A stretch of 64,000 bases of DNA from Novosphingobium naphthalenivorans NBRC 102051 (lineage in GTDB: Bacteria > Pseudomonadota > Alphaproteobacteria > Sphingomonadales > Sphingomonadaceae), in assembly GCF_001590985.1 (NCBI RefSeq), contig NZ_BCTX01000014.1, positions 1 to 64,000 of the forward strand, written 5' to 3'. Below the pieces are notes generated by a model, which was given only the letters and a program-made list of their open reading frames with translations, was not told the DNA's origin and searched no databases. A program made the position numbers and the translations under genes. Positions 17,907 to 25,744 of this stretch are shown one piece after another (the first letter of the stretch is position 1; each line of letters starts with the position of its first letter).

Positions 17907-20900
17907 ATGCTGCGCAAGCTTGTCGAACGCGCGCTGGCCTGGCGCCTTGCTGTCCTTGGCCTTGCGCTGGGCCTTGCCGGCCTTGGCGCATGGGCCTTCA
18001 TGCGCCTGCCCATCGATGCCTTTCCGGACATCAGCTCCACCCAGGTGAAGATCATCCTCAAGGCGCCGGGCATGACGCCGGAGGAAGTCGAAAGCCGCGT
18101 GATCGCCCCGATCGAAATGGAAATGCTAGGCATTCCGCATCAGGCGACGCTGCGCTCGGTCGCCAAGTACGCGATTGCGGATGTCACCATCGACTTTGCC
18201 GACGGCACCGACATCTACTGGGCCCGCACCCAGGTTTCGGAGCGGCTGAGCGGCGTGATGGGAGACCTGCCCGCCAGCGTCAGCGGCGGCATGGCCCCGA
18301 TCTCCACGCCGTTGTCCGACATGTACATGTTCACGATCGAGGGGCCGCAGAGCCTGGCCGAGAAGCGGCGCACGCTCGACTGGGTGATCCGCCCGGCCCT
18401 GCGCACCGTTCCCGGCGTCGCCGACGTGAACGCGCTGGGCGGCTATGCCGAGACGTTCGAAGTGGTGCCTGACGCTTCGGCGCTGGCCGCCGCCGATCTG
18501 ACCGTTACCGATCTCGCGACCGCCATCGAGGCATCCAACCGCAACGACGGCGCCGGCCGCCTCATCTCCGGCGAGGAAGCCCTGATCGTGCGCGCCACCG
18601 GCGCGATCCACACACTGGATGACCTGTCCGCGGTCGTCGTTCGCAGTGAAAACGGCAAGATCGTGCGCGTGGGCGACGTGGCGCAAGTGCGCACCGGAAG
18701 CCTCACCCGCTACGGCGCCGTCACCAAGGACGGCAAGGGCGAAGCGGTCGAGGGCCTCGTGATCGGCCTGCGCGGCGCGGACGCGGCGCAAGTGGTGAAC
18801 GGCGTGAAGGAGCGCCTTGCCGAAGTGCAGACCAGCTTGCCCAAGGGCATGAGCATCTCGGTATTCTACGACCGTTCCGACCTGATCGGGCACGCGGTCG
18901 GCACGGTCGAGGAAGCCCTGCTGGAAGCGACGCTTCTGGTGGTCGTGCTGCTGCTGCTGTTCCTGGGCGACGTGCGCGCTTCGGTGATCGTCGCGCTGGC
19001 CCTGCCGATGGCGGCGCTGCTCACGTTCATCTTCATGGGTTCGATCGGCCTGACCGCCAACCTGATGAGCCTGGGCGGCCTTGCCATTGCCGTGGGTATG
19101 CTGGTCGACGGCGCGGTCGTCGTGGTCGAAAACGTGGTGGAGCGCCTATCCGATCCCAAGCACGCGCGCGGCGGCAAGCTGCACAACGTCATCGTGGCCG
19201 CCGCCGAAGTGTCCAAGCCGGTGGCTTCGGGCATGGCGATCATCGCGCTGGTGTTCCTGCCGCTGCTGACGCTGCAGGGGCTGGAGGGCAAGCTGTTCGC
19301 CCCGGTCGCGCTGACGATCGTGCTCGCGCTGCTCTCGGCGCTGGTGCTCTCGCTGACGCTGGTGCCGGTGATGGCCTACTTCGTGCTGAAAGTGAAAGCG
19401 GACGGGGGGCATCACGAACCCTGGCTGATGCGGCAGATCGGCCCGCGCTATCACGCGCTGCTGGCCGCTGCCTTCGCGCGCCGGAAAGTGGTTTACGGCG
19501 TTGCCGGCCTCTCGCTGCTGGTCACGGTCCTGGCCTATTCGGTGACCGGCAAGACCTTCCTACCGACCATGGACGAGGGCTCGGTGATCGTGCAGCTGAC
19601 CAAACTGCCTTCGATCTCGCTCGACCACAGCGTGGAAGGCGATCTCAAGGTCCAGCGGGCGATCCTCTCGCAAGTGCCCGAAGTGGAGGAAGTGATCGCG
19701 CGCGTCGGTTCGGACGAACTCGGGCTCGATCCCATGGGCCTCAACGAGACCGACACTTTCCTGAAGCTCAAGCCGCGCGAGGAATGGCGCGTGTCCGACA
19801 AGGAATGGCTGGTCGAGCAGATCCGCAAGGCGCTGGTCAATCTGCCGGGCATCGAGCCCAGCTTCACCCAGCCGATCGAAATGCGCATTTCCGAAATGCT
19901 CACCGGCGCCCGCGGCGATCTTGCCATCAAGATCTTCGGCCCGGACCTGAAGGAACTGTCCAGCATTGCCGGCCAGATCCAGGGCCGCCTGCAAGCAATC
20001 AAGGGCACCAGTGAAGCCATGACCGTCGCCGACGACCGCGTCGACTACCTGCAGCTTGATATCGACCGTGTCGCCGCCGGGCGTGCCGGTATGCCCGTCA
20101 ACGAGTTGCAGGACGCCATGCGCGCGCAAGTCGAGGGTGTGCACGCAGGCGTCGTCGCGGACGGTGTGCGCCGCGTGCCCATCGTCATTCGCGGCGAAGG
20201 GCAGGAGCTGACGCCGCAGACGTTCGCCGATACGCTCTACCGCTCGCCCACCGGCCAGCTCGTGCGCGCCAGCGACGTCGCCAAGGTTGCCCGCGTCGAG
20301 GGCCCGGTGAAGCTGGAGCACGAAAACGGCTCGCGCTATGCGCTGGTGCAGGCCTTCGTCTCGGGCCGCGACCTTGTCGGCTATGTTGAGGAAGCCAAGG
20401 CCGATATCGCCGCACACGTGAAGCTGCCGCCGGGCTACCGCATCGTCTGGGGCGGCCAGTTCGAGAACCAGCAGCGCGCTTCGGCCCGGCTGATGGTGGT
20501 GCTGCCGATCTCGCTGGTGATGATCTTCATCGTCCTTTACGCCACGCTCAGCTCGATGCGCGCCTCGCTGCTGATCATCTCTATGATCCCCTTCGCGCTG
20601 GTCGGCGGGATGGTGTCGCTGGCCATCTCGGGCGAATACCTGTCGGTTCCCGCTTCGGTCGGCTTCATCGCGCTGCTGGGTATCGCCGTGCTCAACGGGC
20701 TCGTCATGGTGAGCTACTTCCGCCAACTGCGCGAAGAAGGCGTGCCTTTGTCCGAAGCCGTGCGGCGCGGGGCCGAGCGGCGCCTGCGTCCGGTGCTGAT
20801 GACTGCCACGATCGCGGCCTTCGGCCTCGTCCCGCTGCTCTTTGCCAGCGGCCCGGGTTCGGAAATCCAGAAGCCGCTGGCGATCGTGGTGATCGGCGGG

Positions 20901-21041
20901 CTCGTATCCTCGACCCTGCTCACCCTGATCCTGCTCCCCATGCTCTACGAACGCTTCGGCGAGAGCCGGACCGAGCGCGAGGCCGGGGACCGGGAGAATC
21001 CGCAACTGAACGGCAAAAACGGGGAGACGGCCGATGCGTAA
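17907..21041 (+). CDS. RND inner-membrane efflux pump (CzcA/CusA family)
   Basis: A 1044-residue proton-driven transporter. Twelve membrane helices fall in the usual two groups of six, with two large periplasmic loops. GMLVDGAVVVVENVVERL in helix 4 carries the charged residues typical of heavy-metal-efflux (HME) pumps. Other family text includes MDEGSVIVQL and the GIAVLNGLVMVSYF segment. The gene starts four bases after the adaptor gene and overlaps the outer-membrane channel gene by eight bases. Whether the substrate is Cu/Ag or Zn/Co/Cd cannot be decided by eye, so I give no gene symbol. Confidence 0.93.
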   Translation: MLRKLVERALAWRLAVLGLALGLAGLGAWAFMRLPIDAFPDISSTQVKIILKAPGMTPEEVESRVIAPIEMEMLGIPHQATLRSVAKYAIADVTIDFADGTDIYWARTQVSERLSGVMGDLPASVSGGMAPISTPLSDMYMFTIEGPQSLAEKRRTLDWVIRPALRTVPGVADVNALGGYAETFEVVPDASALAAADLTVTDLATAIEASNRNDGAGRLISGEEALIVRATGAIHTLDDLSAVVVRSENGKIVRVGDVAQVRTGSLTRYGAVTKDGKGEAVEGLVIGLRGADAAQVVNGVKERLAEVQTSLPKGMSISVFYDRSDLIGHAVGTVEEALLEATLLVVVLLLLFLGDVRASVIVALALPMAALLTFIFMGSIGLTANLMSLGGLAIAVGMLVDGAVVVVENVVERLSDPKHARGGKLHNVIVAAAEVSKPVASGMAIIALVFLPLLTLQGLEGKLFAPVALTIVLALLSALVLSLTLVPVMAYFVLKVKADGGHHEPWLMRQIGPRYHALLAAAFARRKVVYGVAGLSLLVTVLAYSVTGKTFLPTMDEGSVIVQLTKLPSISLDHSVEGDLKVQRAILSQVPEVEEVIARVGSDELGLDPMGLNETDTFLKLKPREEWRVSDKEWLVEQIRKALVNLPGIEPSFTQPIEMRISEMLTGARGDLAIKIFGPDLKELSSIAGQIQGRLQAIKGTSEAMTVADDRVDYLQLDIDRVAAGRAGMPVNELQDAMRAQVEGVHAGVVADGVRRVPIVIRGEGQELTPQTFADTLYRSPTGQLVRASDVAKVARVEGPVKLEHENGSRYALVQAFVSGRDLVGYVEEAKADIAAHVKLPPGYRIVWGGQFENQQRASARLMVVLPISLVMIFIVLYATLSSMRASLLIISMIPFALVGGMVSLAISGEYLSVPASVGFIALLGIAVLNGLVMVSYFRQLREEGVPLSEAVRRGAERRLRPVLMTATIAAFGLVPLLFASGPGSEIQKPLAIVVIGGLVSSTLLTLILLPMLYERFGESRTEREAGDRENPQLNGKNGETADA

Positions 21042-22281
21042 GCTGCTGCTGGCCGGAACGGCCCTGCTGAGCGCCCTCGCCGCGCCGGTGCTTGCCGCCG
21101 ACGCCGAACCCGGCCTCCCTCCTACCGCCGATGTCACGGCGGCACTCGACGCGCATCCTTCGGTTCAGGCGGCCCGCTCCCGCACCGGCGCCGCACGCGC
21201 CGAGGCCCGCGCGCTGGCCCGCGGCAGCCACGAGATCACGTTCACGGGAAGCTACATCAACCGCTCCGTCGACCGCGAAGGATCTTTCGACGAGTTCGAC
21301 GGCCAGTTGCTGCGCCCCTTCCGTCTGCCCGGCAAGACCCGGCTCGACAAGGAAATCGGCCGCTATGGCGTGACCGCCGCCGAGAACCGGGCCGAGGACG
21401 CGCGCCATCAGGCCGCGACCCTGCTGGCCGAAAGCTGGTGGAACTGGCTCGGCGCCGCTGCGGAAGCGCGGGTCGACGAACAGGCGGTCGCCAACTACGA
21501 AAAGCTGCTGGAGGCCGTGCGCCGCCGGGTCGCCGTACGCGATGCCGCCCAGCTCGATGCCGATCAGGCGGAAGCGGCTCTGGGTTCGGCCCAGGTCGCC
21601 GCCCAGCAATCGGCTGGCCGGGAAGCCTTGGCACGAGCGCGGCTGACCACCCAGTTCCCGACGCTGCCGCTGGACGATGCCGCCCCCGCCATGCCGCGCC
21701 CCGAGCTCCCGCCCGAGGGGATCGAGGCGCTGGGGAAAAAGGTCATCGAACACAGCCACGAGATCGCCGCGGCAGAAGCCGAAGCCGGCCGGGCCGATGC
21801 CTCTGCCTCGCGGATGCATGCCGACAAGATCGCCGATCCCTCGTTCGGCGTGCGCATGTTCTCCGAACGCGGCGGCGCCGAACGCGGTGCAGGCGTGCTG
21901 TTTTCGATGCCGCTGGGCGGCGGGCACCGCTCGGCGCTGGCCGATCAGGCGGACGCCGAAGCCGGGGCCGCGCGTTCGGAAGCGATGGCGGTGCGTTTTG
22001 CCGTCAAGGAAATGGCCGAGGCCGACATGACCGAAGCACGCTTCCGCTACGCCGCCTGGCAGCGCGCCCGCGACGGTCTCAATGCGCAAGTCGCCGCCCT
22101 CGCCAAGCTGCGCGAAGGCCACAAGGCAGGCGAGATCGACCTGTCGGACGAACTGTTCGGCGAACGGCAAGTCCACGATGCCTTCCGCACCGAGGCCATG
22201 GCGCGCACCGAAGCGATGCGGGCGATCACGCGCCTGCGCATCGATTCCCACGCGATCTGGATTGGCGATCCGAACGACTGA
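21034..22281 (+). CDS. TolC-family outer membrane channel (CzcC-like)
   Basis: A 415-residue outer-membrane factor and third gene of the efflux operon. A signal peptide (LLLAGTALLSALAAPVLAA) leads into two repeats of long alpha-helical hairpins, seen as alanine/glutamate-rich stretches, separated by short beta segments such as EITFTGSYINRSV and PSFGVRMFSERGG. Length and layout match CzcC-type channels. It should dock with the adaptor to let metal leave the cell. The start overlaps the end of the pump gene, so the two are translationally coupled. Confidence 0.9.
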   Translation: MRKLLLAGTALLSALAAPVLAADAEPGLPPTADVTAALDAHPSVQAARSRTGAARAEARALARGSHEITFTGSYINRSVDREGSFDEFDGQLLRPFRLPGKTRLDKEIGRYGVTAAENRAEDARHQAATLLAESWWNWLGAAAEARVDEQAVANYEKLLEAVRRRVAVRDAAQLDADQAEAALGSAQVAAQQSAGREALARARLTTQFPTLPLDDAAPAMPRPELPPEGIEALGKKVIEHSHEIAAAEAEAGRADASASRMHADKIADPSFGVRMFSERGGAERGAGVLFSMPLGGGHRSALADQADAEAGAARSEAMAVRFAVKEMAEADMTEARFRYAAWQRARDGLNAQVAALAKLREGHKAGEIDLSDELFGERQVHDAFRTEAMARTEAMRAITRLRIDSHAIWIGDPND

Positions 22282-22339
22282 TCCCTCCGGCAGGCCCTTC
22301 CCGCCTCGCGGGGAGGACCTGCCCTCTGCCCCCTCCAAA

Positions 22340-23797
22340 CTAAGCGGCCACCGCAGCCATTCCATCGCCCTCGACAAGCTGATAGCCTGCAAACCGGGCC
22401 GTGCGGTGGAACAAGGCCATGACATGCTCCGCCGCGAAGTTCCCCGCGACCTCAGGGTCATGCACGGCCACGGCAAGCTGCCAGGGCTTGAGCGCGCGTT
22501 CCGGCCGCGACAGGGCCACGAGCACGTCCCCGCCCTCCCCGCTGCGGTCAAGCGTCAGGCCGCCTGCGTCCAGCAGCGAATCTACCAGCCGGTCATGCCC
22601 GGCCTGACCGAAGGCGATGACGCAGGCCTGCGAGGGATCGGGCCGCGCCCGCCAGGCACTCTCGCGCTCGAACACGCGAGAGACCAGCGACCAGCGCCGC
22701 CGTATCCGCTCGGCCAGTTCCTCGCTCCAATGATCGGGGACAACGAGCACGCGATCCTGCCGCGAGGACAAGGCAAAATTGATCGAGACCGGTCCGCTTC
22801 TGGCCGCCACGGCGGTTACGATCAGTTCGTCTTGGCGCGCGGCGAGAATTTCCGGAAGCCGTTCGAATTCCGCCACGAAAGTCCCCGGGCTGCGGGCCAG
22901 CCCGCCCGTCCATTCGGCAAACCAGTCGAAAAACGCCGCGCCCTGCGCCTTGGCGAAGGCCCGATGCACAAGGTCGGCCAGACCGGCCTGCCGGCACAAT
23001 GCGCATTTGAGCGCAATCGTCAGGTGTTCGGCAATGCACTGCGGCCAGGCCACGTCGGCGCGATGGTCCGCAAGCGCGGTCACAAGGGCCGTCTCCAGAG
23101 CGGGGCTGGCCTGAAGCTCCTTGCCAACGGCAGGCCAGTGGCGCGCAATGAAGCGCGTCACCGCATAGTGCCAGGCACCGCCCAGCAGCCAGCTTGAATT
23201 GATCCCGAACCGGGCCGGATCGTTGTCGAGCGGGAACCCGTAGAACAGATAGCCGGTCGCCTGCCCGCCCGGCGCAACCACCAGCGCACTGTGGCGGCCG
23301 CTCTGCGGCGGCGGCAGGAACAGGCTGGGCAGAATCGCAATGGTCAAGGCATCGCACTCGCCGGTCAGCGCCTGCATGTCCCCGGCCGGATCGAAACCGG
23401 CAACCAGCGGGTCGGCACGCTGGCGCATCTCCCGATAGGCTTTGTGCAACGGGACCGCGAGGGCCTGCAACAGGCCGTCCCACCGTTCGGAAAGCCGGTC
23501 CAGCGCGGAGGCGAGCGCATGCAGTGCCGGATCGACGCCGAGCCCATGCGCCTCTGCCGCAAGGCCCTTGATGATCCGGTCACGCCCTGCCCCCTCCCGC
23601 AGGACCGAAAGCTCTACAGTCGCCGGATCGTGCTCCAGCTCCGGCAGGACTTTCGTGACCATCAGCAGGCGCGGGTTGGCGCAATAGGCCGTATCGCCAT
23701 CGAGCATCTGCCAGAGCAGCGCCATGAGTTCGACCCGTTCCGCGATCCGCTCCTCCGCTGTCGCCTGCGGGACCGGCGGGCACCCGGTGAGGCTCAT
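22340..23797 (-). CDS. Unrecognised 485-residue protein of the candidate RiPP locus
   Basis: I do not recognise this protein. It is cytoplasmic by appearance: no signal peptide and no membrane helices. It is rich in alanine, leucine and tryptophan. A CxxC pair lies at 265-268 (KCALCRQ). A central segment, SWLLGGAWHYAVTRFIARHWP, sits where some peptidase-like families have an HExxH helix, but no such motif is present. The start overlaps the end of the diiron protein gene by four bases (ATGA), so the two are made together. It could be a partner protein, a modification enzyme of a new kind, or a degenerate hydrolase; the sequence alone does not decide. Confidence 0.7.
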   Translation of the reverse strand: MSLTGCPPVPQATAEERIAERVELMALLWQMLDGDTAYCANPRLLMVTKVLPELEHDPATVELSVLREGAGRDRIIKGLAAEAHGLGVDPALHALASALDRLSERWDGLLQALAVPLHKAYREMRQRADPLVAGFDPAGDMQALTGECDALTIAILPSLFLPPPQSGRHSALVVAPGGQATGYLFYGFPLDNDPARFGINSSWLLGGAWHYAVTRFIARHWPAVGKELQASPALETALVTALADHRADVAWPQCIAEHLTIALKCALCRQAGLADLVHRAFAKAQGAAFFDWFAEWTGGLARSPGTFVAEFERLPEILAARQDELIVTAVAARSGPVSINFALSSRQDRVLVVPDHWSEELAERIRRRWSLVSRVFERESAWRARPDPSQACVIAFGQAGHDRLVDSLLDAGGLTLDRSGEGGDVLVALSRPERALKPWQLAVAVHDPEVAGNFAAEHVMALFHRTARFAGYQLVEGDGMAAVAA

Positions 23798-24822
23798 CGC
23801 ACCAGCTCTTCGCGCAGCCGGTCGAGCGCATCGAGTTCGTTTTCCGATGAAGGGAGAGTGGTGCGGATCGCCTGCGCTTCGCCCGGCGAAATCAGTCCGA
23901 GCTGTTCAAGATCGGGCAGGATGAATGCCATGAAGGCGTATCGCATCCCCCGCGACAGGTCCAGGGGATGGCCCGCAAGCGCGCTCTGCCGCACCGCCGC
24001 GATCATGTCGGTCGGATCGACCCCCGCGCCAACCATGACATAGGCACTGGCGATCATGTCTTCGGGCTCGGTGCCCCAGTCACGGAAGATCCTGACCAGA
24101 TCCAGCGCAAAGGCCTGCAACGCCTGCCGGTCATCGCTTTCCAGCATACCGACATGATCGCGCAGCGCGATCTTCCCGAACGCATGGTGCCGCGCCTCGT
24201 CCTTGATGACGAGGTCCAGCATCGCATGGAGCAGCGGGCAGGCGGCGGCCTTGCGCATGTCCAGGAACGTCGCCAGCGCCATGCCCTCGACCACGATCTG
24301 CATCCCCACGAGTTGCGCCAGCCACATGGGATGCGCGACGATCTTTTCGAGCACGCGGCGCAGCGAAGCCGATGGCGGATGGATTTCCCCCATCCGCCCG
24401 ATGTAGCGGGTGAAGACGTCCAGATGGCGGGCTTCGTCGTTGGCCTGGCTGGCGGCGGCCTGTTTCATTTCCGCGCTGGGCAGGAGCCGGACAAGATCGG
24501 CCGAGACCATCAACGCCCCCTGCTCGCCATGCAGCAACTGGCTGAACGTGAGCGCCCCCATCCCCGCCATCAGGCTGTCACGCTGCTGGGTGGAAAGCCG
24601 GTCCGTCAATCCCGGCGACAACATGCCGCCGCCGATCCCCCGGCCAACCTGCGCCGGATCGATGGCCTGAGACCAATCCAAAGACTCGGCCGCCCGCCAC
24701 TGCCCATGAATGGACTTTTCGTAGAGACTGGCGATTTTGGGATCGGTCAGACTGTAATCCCAACACCAGACAGCCTCCTTGTTAGTTAACACATCACCAT
24801 CGAACACCGAATACCTCACCAT
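23794..24822 (-). CDS. Ferritin-like diiron oxygenase-type protein
   Basis: A 342-residue helical protein with a complete diiron carboxylate ligand set: E100 (LHGEQGA), E130 and H133 (NDEARHLDVF), E179 (VVEGMA), and E209 and H212 (KDEARHHAFG). This E, ExxH, E, ExxH pattern defines the ferritin-like oxidase/oxygenase superfamily, which includes ribonucleotide reductase R2 and the N-oxygenase AurF. As I recall, AurF has an additional histidine ligand; the equivalent position here (V205) is not histidine. The protein may activate O2 to oxidise the peptide or a small precursor. It is the first gene of the leftward arm. The ATG at 24822 has no strong ribosome binding site; an in-frame GTG at 24807 is an alternative. 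Confidence 0.8.
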   Translation of the reverse strand: MVRYSVFDGDVLTNKEAVWCWDYSLTDPKIASLYEKSIHGQWRAAESLDWSQAIDPAQVGRGIGGGMLSPGLTDRLSTQQRDSLMAGMGALTFSQLLHGEQGALMVSADLVRLLPSAEMKQAAASQANDEARHLDVFTRYIGRMGEIHPPSASLRRVLEKIVAHPMWLAQLVGMQIVVEGMALATFLDMRKAAACPLLHAMLDLVIKDEARHHAFGKIALRDHVGMLESDDRQALQAFALDLVRIFRDWGTEPEDMIASAYVMVGAGVDPTDMIAAVRQSALAGHPLDLSRGMRYAFMAFILPDLEQLGLISPGEAQAIRTTLPSSENELDALDRLREELVR

Positions 24823-25032
24823 TGAAGATCAGTTGAAGAATCGTTATTCAACGTAATAAAGTTGAGTCGCAGACGTTCACAGAATTATCGAATGATAAGA
24901 ACATTAAAACATTAAAACATTGAAACATCTTCTGCATTGGCAGGATTATTGCTGCAGTTAACCTGCTTTCATCGAAAGCAAAACCCTTCAAAGGGGGAAA
25001 GCGCCTGCAAACCTGCCCGGAGGATGGGGAGA

Positions 25033-25113
25033 ATGCCGACCGGAATCACAAGCTCTCGCAGCCTGCACGGACTCGTTTCGTCCATGAACGCATGCGGCAC
25101 GGCCCCCGCATAG
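25033..25113 (+). CDS. Possible 26-residue peptide frame
   Basis: A short frame (MPTGITSSRS... ending NACGTAPA) is preceded by GGAGG nine bases upstream of the ATG. It holds one cysteine and no hydrophobic helix. It lies between the divergent arms of the candidate RiPP locus and in a GC-richer island of that region. It could be a leader peptide, a second small product or chance. Evidence is limited to the ribosome binding site and position. Confidence 0.2.
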   Translation: MPTGITSSRSLHGLVSSMNACGTAPA

Positions 25114-25273
25114 CCGGCGCTTGCCCTGATGAAGCAATGTGACGCACCGCAAATGACTTAAATAAGTCAACACAACACTTCAAATTACAAAATCAATACA
25201 ACCAATTTTAATTAACCATACTAATAAAAATATTAAATCTCTGAAACAACAATCACCTCAAGCAAGGAAATAA

Positions 25274-25302
25274 TTGACTAATATATGCGCGAGTCGTAGA
25301 AA
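25274..25302 (+). promoter_or_regulatory. Probable sigma-70-type promoter of the precursor peptide gene
   Basis: TTGACT (25274-25279) is separated by 17 bases from TAGAAA (25297-25302). Transcription would start about 90 bases before the precursor ATG. The leader RNA would contain the TAAACTTCG / CGAAGTTTA hairpin at 25333-25362. The assignment is by eye. Confidence 0.45.
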
Positions 25303-25332
25303 CTTATTGCGCCAATGGACATCCATGGCGTT

Positions 25333-25362
25333 TAAACTTCGCGATTACGCACTCGAAGTTTA
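25333..25362 (+). promoter_or_regulatory. Hairpin in the 5' leader of the precursor gene
   Basis: TAAACTTCG (25333-25341) and CGAAGTTTA (25354-25362) are exact reverse complements with a 12-base loop. The stem ends 27 bases before the AGGAGG ribosome binding site at 25390-25395. It could stabilise the mRNA or be the operator of a DNA-binding regulator. Confidence 0.5.
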
Positions 25363-25401
25363 GAAACACTCACTTCATACATCTGGCTCAGGAGGTTCCT
25401 A

Positions 25402-25599
25402 ATGGCTTCAACAACAGAAGATTTCGTGGCTGCGCTCAAAAAGATCCGGGGTGATGCCGATCTGAGCCACAAGTTCATGCAGGACCCGCATGGCACTCTG
25501 GCTTCCATGGGCGTGCAGGTCGGCAAGAGCGCGACTCTCGCGTCCGGTGCCGCCGGCGCTGCGGCCGTTTGCGTCGGCGCCTGCGTCTGCGTCGGCTGA
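25402..25599 (+). CDS. Candidate RiPP precursor peptide with Cys-Val-Gly core
   Basis: A 65-residue peptide. The N-terminal 40 residues look like a leader: EDFVAALKKIRGDADL followed by a DPHGTLASMGVQVG segment, which resembles Nif11/nitrile-hydratase-type leaders that end in a DP...L...GV motif. A small-residue linker (SGAAGAAA) leads to the core AVCVGACVCVG with C57, C61 and C63 and a terminal glycine. The gene has the strongest ribosome binding site of the region (AGGAGG, six bases before ATG) and its own hairpin downstream, as expected for a peptide made in excess over its enzymes. The radical SAM/SPASM gene follows. I infer thioether or other carbon-centred crosslinks at the cysteines; the exact product is unknown. 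Confidence 0.8.
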   Translation: MASTTEDFVAALKKIRGDADLSHKFMQDPHGTLASMGVQVGKSATLASGAAGAAAVCVGACVCVG

Positions 25600-25617
25600 T
25601 TCAGCCGGTGTCCTGAT

Positions 25618-25647
25618 GACGGGGGGCGGACACATACGCCCCCCGTC
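25618..25647 (+). terminator. Hairpin after the precursor gene, probable partial terminator
   Basis: GACGGGGGGCG (25618-25628) and CGCCCCCCGTC (25637-25647) form a perfect 11-base stem with an 8-base loop. It lies 18 bases after the precursor stop and 97 bases before the radical SAM start. No long T-run follows, so it may act as an attenuator or an mRNA 3'-end stabiliser. Either would raise precursor over enzyme expression. Confidence 0.65.
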
Positions 25648-25744
25648 AACTATCTGTTTATCCATAGGGTTGCGAGCGAACCGGCCGGACTTTCCGGGCT
25701 GGGTGATGGCGCGCGCAGCCTGCAGAATGACTGGGAGGTTAAGT

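Larger units (their letters stand above)
24823..25401. promoter_or_regulatory. AT-rich divergent control region of the candidate RiPP locus
   Basis: These 579 bases separate the two arms and are far richer in A and T than the rest of the window, especially 24830-24930 and 25140-25290. Visible structure includes three tandem copies of ACATTAAA (24901-24928, third copy ACATTGAA) and TGCTTTC-ATC-GAAAGCA (24964-24980). A TTAACCAT sequence, the short CtrA-type half site, lies at 25212-25219. A possible short reading frame lies at 25033-25113. No conventional gene is present. Confidence 0.6.

Noticed and set aside
22340..23797. Zinc peptidase assignment for the 485-residue protein
   Set aside because: No HExxH or comparable metal motif is present; the candidate helix reads GAWHYAVTRF.
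24901..24928. Possible CRISPR or iteron array
   Set aside because: Units are only 8 bases, directly adjacent and three in number, with no spacers, cas genes or replication gene.
24988..25173. A 61-codon frame on the - strand in the divergent control region
   Set aside because: No ribosome binding site, no motif, and composition suggests chance.
25490..25744. An N-terminal extension of the radical SAM gene back over the precursor
   Set aside because: It would cover the hairpin at 25618-25647 and the precursor in another frame, and the ATG at 25745 has its own GGGAGG site.
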